DNA from: Sabulibacter ruber
Lineage (GTDB): Bacteria; Bacteroidota; Bacteroidia; Cytophagales; Hymenobacteraceae
Direction of reading: 5' to 3'
Assembly: GCF_017355955.1 (NCBI RefSeq)
Contig: NZ_JAFFID010000001.1
Span: 1,054,001 to 1,118,000 of the forward strand
DNA: 64,000 nucleotides
The notes under the pieces were generated by a model. It had not been told where the DNA came from, did not search any database, and saw only the letters and a list, made by a program, of their open reading frames with translations. Made by a program: the position numbers and the translations under genes. This document shows positions 60,474-64,000 of the stretch, one piece after another. How positions within the stretch are numbered: the stretch's first letter is position 1; each line of letters starts with the position of its first letter.

Positions 60474-63400
60474 TTATTGACCAGGAAAAAGCTTCCAAGT
60501 TGCACCGGTTGTGGGTCCTGTAACTTGCCATCCCTCACCTGAAGGTGAATTGAAGTAGACATCTCCAGTTCTATTATCCTTAAAGACTTTGGAACCATAT
60601 AGATTTCGAGAAGTTCCTACTCCTACTATGTCTCCCGTTTTGTATTTATCATTATTCTCAAGTATGACCATATAAATGTTTCCACTTTGCGGATCAATAA
60701 GCATATTGGTTGAAAGCTCTCCATTTTTAATAATTTGAAGGTCTTGACTAGATTTTGTAATAAGTGCCTCTATTCGGCTTTTAGAAAGAGCTCGTTGGAC
60801 TATGATAGGATCAACCTTATTTGCTTTAATATCATCAATTTGTTCTGGGAATTCTAACCAATCAACCATGTCTGATAGTCCACCTAATATTGCCAAACCA
60901 GAACCAACTGCGCTTAAGGCCATTGAACCAGTACTCGCAAATCCACGATTTCTGCCGCTTTTATTTCCTCCAGCAGCCTTTTTAACGTCACTTCGTGAAA
61001 CGTAGTAGGAATCACCTTTTGCACTAAGCCCACCTGCAGGTAAGCTCTCCCGTGCCGTGATTGCAGTATACGCCCACCCTCTTTTAGCTGCTGCAGCAAT
61101 CTGTCGAGCCTGTTGTTCGGGAGAGTCCATCAGTCCAGTCATTGTAGATTTGAGCTCAATCATAAGTTTCCGCTTAGGAAATGCAATATCAGGTCGAGTT
61201 CCCTCGGATTTCATTAATGATTCGGTTACAGCGTCGCTCCATTGTTGTTTAACCCAAGACTGTGTTCGTTTATGAGCCTCAATGCCGATATCGCGTCGCC
61301 ACCTAAAAAAACCATCCTTTCCTTTATATTTTTTAGGATCATAAGGAATATCCTTCTCTGCAGCAATTAAATCTGATCGAAAATGATGGTACACCTTCTG
61401 CCTAATAGCCATATGGTCATCCTCCAAAGATTTTGAAGGATCTTCTCCACTAGTTCCTGTTGGATCAAAAAATCTAATTGGATTTCCTAAGGAATATTGG
61501 TAAACATTGAGTCCATCCGAAATGCCTAAAGGGTCACAACTTATCCACTTACCAACCCAAGCAGCATAATATCGTAAACCGTGGTAATAGAATCCGCTTT
61601 CTTCATCTCTTTCCTTATTAGTATACCTAAATCGTTTTGGAGTTTCAGTTTGGTTGCGCACCGCTTGGTAGGACGTACTTCCGTAAGGGGTATATTCCTC
61701 GTATGATATTATTTCTGCTTTTTCATTAAGCTCTAAGCTAACTGAACCCAGGTGGTTTCCTAATTGGTAACGGATTAATTGCCGAGGAGCTGGGTCATTA
61801 CCTGCTGTATCTAAAATGCACTTCTCTACTAAAGCAATTCGTTGCTTGTCGTCCATGATGTGCAGGGTCTCACGTTGCAGAGAGATTACAGCGCCGCTGT
61901 TGCGCAGCCGGAATATTTCAAAGCCACCAAGGTAGATCCGCTCTTCTATGAGGGTAGTGGATTTCTCCCACACCTTACGCACCCTTTGGCCACCTGAATC
62001 ATAAACATAATAGGCAGTTCCTCCTCCTCCTAAATCCGTCTGCCGTAACTGATCCCTGTAATCCCAGTGCATGTTAGCTTCCTGCTGATTCCGGTGATTG
62101 CCCAAATGGGGCATTCGGATTATATTGCCATGCTCATCATGCAGGTATGATTCCGTGGTGGGATTATTGGTGCCAACAGTTGTATGGCTTAGCCTATTAC
62201 TTTTTTTTGTTTGCTCAATCTGGCTGGCTTCCTCGTAGAAATAAGCACGTCTCCAGGATGCGTTGTCGGAGCAGGTGCGATGGTGGCTCATTTCTAAAAG
62301 GTTGCCCACTTCGTCGTAAAGGTATTTCTCACAGTAGCGTCCAATTGCATTGCCGTCGTTAGGGTGTGGCAGGCGAGTGCGCTGTGCATCGTCATGAGAA
62401 TGTGGAATCGGATTGCCGCCAACTTGCCCCAGGTGCTCGCGGCCCGTAGCTTGAATCAACCGGTAGATTGCATCATATTTATACTCGGCGCTGGGCTCCA
62501 CCACCTTACCATCAAAGAAAACCCGTTGTTGCGCATCGTCGCGGATGTAGGTAATGTTGCCTACAGGGTCATATGTGTAATAAAGGTTTTGTAAACCACA
62601 CTGCATGTTCTTAGGTGGAACTTTAGGTGCGGCAAATTTAGGTTGAGGATCAGTACCACAATCTTTTGTAAATGCCAGCCCTCTTCCGGTGTAAAGGTGG
62701 GTTAGGCGGAATGTTTCCGGATCGTACGTGTATCTTGTCGTTACGTGATTTTTATACCTGATTTGTAGGCGCTGCCCTTTTGCGTCATAGTCAATCCTAC
62801 TAACCCCCACTGGCGAAGGTGGTATAAGATTCACCTCTAAAATGCTGTCCGGAATGTTAGGGCGGTCCAGCCAGACGTCAACCCTTTCCAATAGGCTTGC
62901 TTCATTGTAGGTAGGTTGTATAATACTAAGCTTAGTGCCTGCCTGATCACTATGAGGTGCAATAATTTGAATTGGACGGTTTAAAGCATCGTAGATAGTG
63001 CCATTGGAAAAGGTTTCGCTTTCCACAAGCTTTTCCAGAGCTGCCTGTAATGTGGAGTTGATAAACTTTACAGTAGGATTGGCGGGCAATACCAAATTTA
63101 CTGCATTCCAGTCTAACGCCTTTTTGTATTCCTGAGCCAGACGCCTGGAAGCCATTGCAATATTACCTTTGAAATCGTAAGCTTCGTTGCTGGCAACACC
63201 TGCTAGATCCAGCTGCAGATACACCTTTCCTCGTAAATTTCCCAGCAGATCTTCCGGGTGTTGTTCGCCGTATACCAGCCGCTCGACTAAAAGCTCCCGG
63301 TTGTGGTTGGCAGTGTCAGCCCCAGTAACATAAGAGCGCAGCAAACGACCTAAAGAATCGTACTCAGTCCGGAATTGATGGCCCCTACTATCCCAAGCCC

Positions 63401-64000
63401 GAATAAGCTTACCGGAAACATCGTTGAGCATCCATCGCTTTCCAGCCTCCATGCTGGCCTGGTAAACGCGGTTGCCTAACATATCGTAATCGTAGCGCAT
63501 CACGATACGATCTTTCGCATCAGTTATCTCCCGCTGATTGCCTTCAATATCTAAGTTAATACGGGTAGCGAAATAAATAGGAGCACCATCGGGTTTAAAT
63601 CCGTTATGGGCAAAGGAAAGATAAGAACGTCCCAAGCTATCGATAAAATTGACTGCCGGAGTATCCGCGTGTGGTAAAGTATGGATAGCGGCTTTCTTTT
63701 CAGGCGCTAAAACCGGCGTATCCGGTGGTGGAGCTGCCGGGTCAACGCCCCTTTGCTCGAGCCATGTTTTCCAGGTATGCGGTTGTGTTGCGGTTTGCTT
63801 AAAGTATTCGGCAACGTATCCTGACACATCAGTATCAGTTCTTGGGTCAAGCTTAACCGTATCATTCATATCCCAGGTAGCTTGCTTCCAGGCATCGAAA
63901 ATTACTTTTTGATAAGTATTGTTGGGATGCAGTGTCACCACTACCCGTTCGACAGGATCATAGAAGAGAACGGAGCTTACCCCTATGCGCACATCAAATT
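60474..64000 (-). CDS. TcB/TcC-type Rhs protein with nuclease-like C-terminal payload (partial, N-terminus beyond the right edge)
   Basis: 1175 residues are visible, and the frame is open to the edge, so the true start lies outside. Reading in, the part 'RIGVSSVLFYDPVERVVVTL' belongs to the end of TcB. Rhs/YD repeats follow, e.g. 'MRYDYDMLGNRVYQ', 'YTYDPVGNITYI', 'YLYDEVGNLLEM'. The Rhs core end is 'GFYYHGLRYYAAWVGKWIS', closing with 'NPIRFFDPTGTSGEDP' near 61470, where the core ends and self-cleavage would occur. The last 320 residues are the variable payload: a segment with 'GTRPDIAFPKRKLMIELKST' looks like a PD-(D/E)xK nuclease core (PD then ELK), followed by a hydrophobic stretch and a beta-rich tail. 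It is packed in the Rhs cocoon until injected. Confidence 0.88.
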   Translation of the reverse strand, partial: FDVRIGVSSVLFYDPVERVVVTLHPNNTYQKVIFDAWKQATWDMNDTVKLDPRTDTDVSGYVAEYFKQTATQPHTWKTWLEQRGVDPAAPPPDTPVLAPEKKAAIHTLPHADTPAVNFIDSLGRSYLSFAHNGFKPDGAPIYFATRINLDIEGNQREITDAKDRIVMRYDYDMLGNRVYQASMEAGKRWMLNDVSGKLIRAWDSRGHQFRTEYDSLGRLLRSYVTGADTANHNRELLVERLVYGEQHPEDLLGNLRGKVYLQLDLAGVASNEAYDFKGNIAMASRRLAQEYKKALDWNAVNLVLPANPTVKFINSTLQAALEKLVESETFSNGTIYDALNRPIQIIAPHSDQAGTKLSIIQPTYNEASLLERVDVWLDRPNIPDSILEVNLIPPSPVGVSRIDYDAKGQRLQIRYKNHVTTRYTYDPETFRLTHLYTGRGLAFTKDCGTDPQPKFAAPKVPPKNMQCGLQNLYYTYDPVGNITYIRDDAQQRVFFDGKVVEPSAEYKYDAIYRLIQATGREHLGQVGGNPIPHSHDDAQRTRLPHPNDGNAIGRYCEKYLYDEVGNLLEMSHHRTCSDNASWRRAYFYEEASQIEQTKKSNRLSHTTVGTNNPTTESYLHDEHGNIIRMPHLGNHRNQQEANMHWDYRDQLRQTDLGGGGTAYYVYDSGGQRVRKVWEKSTTLIEERIYLGGFEIFRLRNSGAVISLQRETLHIMDDKQRIALVEKCILDTAGNDPAPRQLIRYQLGNHLGSVSLELNEKAEIISYEEYTPYGSTSYQAVRNQTETPKRFRYTNKERDEESGFYYHGLRYYAAWVGKWISCDPLGISDGLNVYQYSLGNPIRFFDPTGTSGEDPSKSLEDDHMAIRQKVYHHFRSDLIAAEKDIPYDPKKYKGKDGFFRWRRDIGIEAHKRTQSWVKQQWSDAVTESLMKSEGTRPDIAFPKRKLMIELKSTMTGLMDSPEQQARQIAAAAKRGWAYTAITARESLPAGGLSAKGDSYYVSRSDVKKAAGGNKSGRNRGFASTGSMALSAVGSGLAILGGLSDMVDWLEFPEQIDDIKANKVDPIIVQRALSKSRIEALITKSSQDLQIIKNGELSTNMLIDPQSGNIYMVILENNDKYKTGDIVGVGTSRNLYGSKVFKDNRTGDVYFNSPSGEGWQVTGPTTGATWKLFPGQ

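Noticed and set aside
50376..64000. Immunity gene for the nuclease-like payload
   Set aside because: No small soluble gene follows the payload directly. The 297-residue membrane protein is the only candidate, but nuclease immunity proteins are usually soluble, so no call was made.
1..64000. CRISPR array or rRNA operon
   Set aside because: No regular direct repeats with unique spacers and no rRNA-like sequence were seen on reading through the window.

Overview
The window comes from a chromosome of the Bacteroidota, most likely a member of the Hymenobacteraceae close to Rufibacter, Nibribacter or Pontibacter. The evidence is a C-terminal type IX secretion sorting domain, Bacteroidota-type promoters (TAnnTTTG at -7), few Shine-Dalgarno sites, many small lipoproteins, and the sequence character of housekeeping genes such as pgk, hemA, hemH and phoH. 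The genus is an inference.

Left accessory region (1-6450). This is a decaying mobile or integrated region that abuts the 3' end of a tRNA gene with a CAU anticodon (6459-6532, minus strand). It holds a partial zinc-ribbon membrane protein, three adjacent damaged genes, a lipoprotein, two frameshifted excisionase-like genes, a small serine recombinase, a previously uncalled 50-residue ribbon-helix-helix protein, and several small unknown genes.

Core block 1 (6607-14212). A HAD hydrolase overlaps an M50 membrane protease. They converge on a minus-strand operon that encodes a double-length D-Ala-D-Ala ligase, a three-PASTA membrane protein, a T9SS cargo protein and a rhodanese.

Accessory block (14505-19125). 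A beta-lactamase-family relic has lost its catalytic part. It is followed by a run of AT-rich single-gene units whose ends pair with each other like integron attC sites, with no integrase in view. Then come a DUF4256-like gene, a small unknown gene and a DinB-like gene.

Core block 2 (19372-47900). It holds a complete RND efflux operon (adaptor, pump, outer-membrane channel), a zinc-type alcohol dehydrogenase homologue, pgk, recQ and a phage-like single-strand annealing-type protein. These are followed by a sigma-54 activator facing a hybrid histidine kinase, comEC, phoH, a SAM hydrolase, small genes, an exported catalase, hemA, hemH, an exported ankyrin protein and hscB. An imperfect palindromic repeat is scattered through the intergenic spaces.

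Right island (47951-64000). tRNA-Leu(CAA) overlaps the 3' end of a large serine recombinase whose last residues are encoded by the tRNA gene. A mutilated umuC follows. The rest is a toxin complex (Tc) operon on the minus strand: a TcB/TcC-type Rhs protein with a nuclease-like C-terminal payload (cut by the window edge), a four-helix membrane protein of unknown role, and a TcA-type subunit of about 3025 residues.
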